Below are positions 5,643 to 5,708 of a stretch of DNA of 5,708 nt, one piece after another. The stretch is from assembly GCA_004211235.1 (NCBI GenBank), contig SEEY01000288.1, positions 1 through 5,708 on the forward strand, read 5' to 3'. A model generated the notes under the pieces. It had not been told where the DNA came from. It was given only the letters and a program-made list of their open reading frames with translations, and made no database searches. The translations under genes were made by a program, and so were the position numbers. The first letter of the stretch is position 1, and every line of letters starts with the position of its first letter. The stretch is from Rubrivivax sp. GTDB taxonomy: Bacteria; Pseudomonadota; Gammaproteobacteria; Burkholderiales; Burkholderiaceae.

Positions 5643-5708
5643 GCCTGACGATGACCTACTTTCACACGGGAATCCGCACTATCATCGGCGCTGACTCGTT
5701 TCACTGTC
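5643..5708 (-). rRNA. rrf: 5S ribosomal RNA, 3' part only
   Basis: The reverse complement contains the 3' half of a betaproteobacterial 5S rRNA: GTGAAACGAGTCAGCGCC, GATGATAGTGCGGATTCCCG, then TGTGAAAGTAGGTCATCGTCAGGC. About 66 of roughly 115 bases are present; the 5' part continues beyond the right edge. The mature 3' end is placed at the final GGC by comparison with known 5S ends and may be off by one or two bases. It should be the last gene of a 16S-23S-5S operon on the minus strand, as the strong terminator at 5590-5628 supports. Confidence 0.93.

Overview
The window looks like a GC-rich betaproteobacterial chromosome, most likely of the order Burkholderiales. The evidence is the strong G/C preference at third codon positions, proteins that read like Burkholderiales homologues, and the 3' end of a 5S rRNA gene at the right edge whose last bases (AAAGTAGGTCATCGTCAGGC) are typical of that group. 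These assignments come from recall of families and motifs; no search was run.

Layout, left to right: (1) the 5' 349 codons of a minus-strand GT4 glycosyltransferase, cut by the left edge; (2) a 115-base divergent gap with a PHO-box-like direct repeat facing the glycosyltransferase; (3) a tight plus-strand operon of an Mpo1-like (DUF962) membrane protein, a class III PLP-dependent aminotransferase with an N-terminal membrane anchor, and a phosphatidylserine decarboxylase, with spacings of 4 bases and a 1-base stop/start overlap; (4) a minus-strand calcineurin-like phosphoesterase that converges on the operon with a 14-base 3' overlap. It would usually be labelled LpxH-like but looks closer to the phospholipase PlcP; (5) about 350 bases without a credible gene, holding a G-rich heptamer repeat; (6) an intrinsic terminator and the 3' part of a 5S rRNA gene, so an rRNA operon on the minus strand ends here.

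Working hypothesis: the five protein genes form a membrane-lipid remodelling locus. In alphaproteobacteria and marine heterotrophs, PlcP strips head groups from phospholipids to give diacylglycerol, and an Agt-type GT4 enzyme glycosylates it under phosphate starvation. Here a PlcP-like and an Agt/MgtA-like gene flank an operon with a decarboxylase that makes phosphatidylethanolamine (or acts on a related lipid), a possible fatty-acid alpha-oxidation enzyme, and an aminotransferase resembling the amination domains of polyketide synthases. The individual family calls are solid to moderate. The joint pathway, and especially the aminotransferase substrate, are inference.
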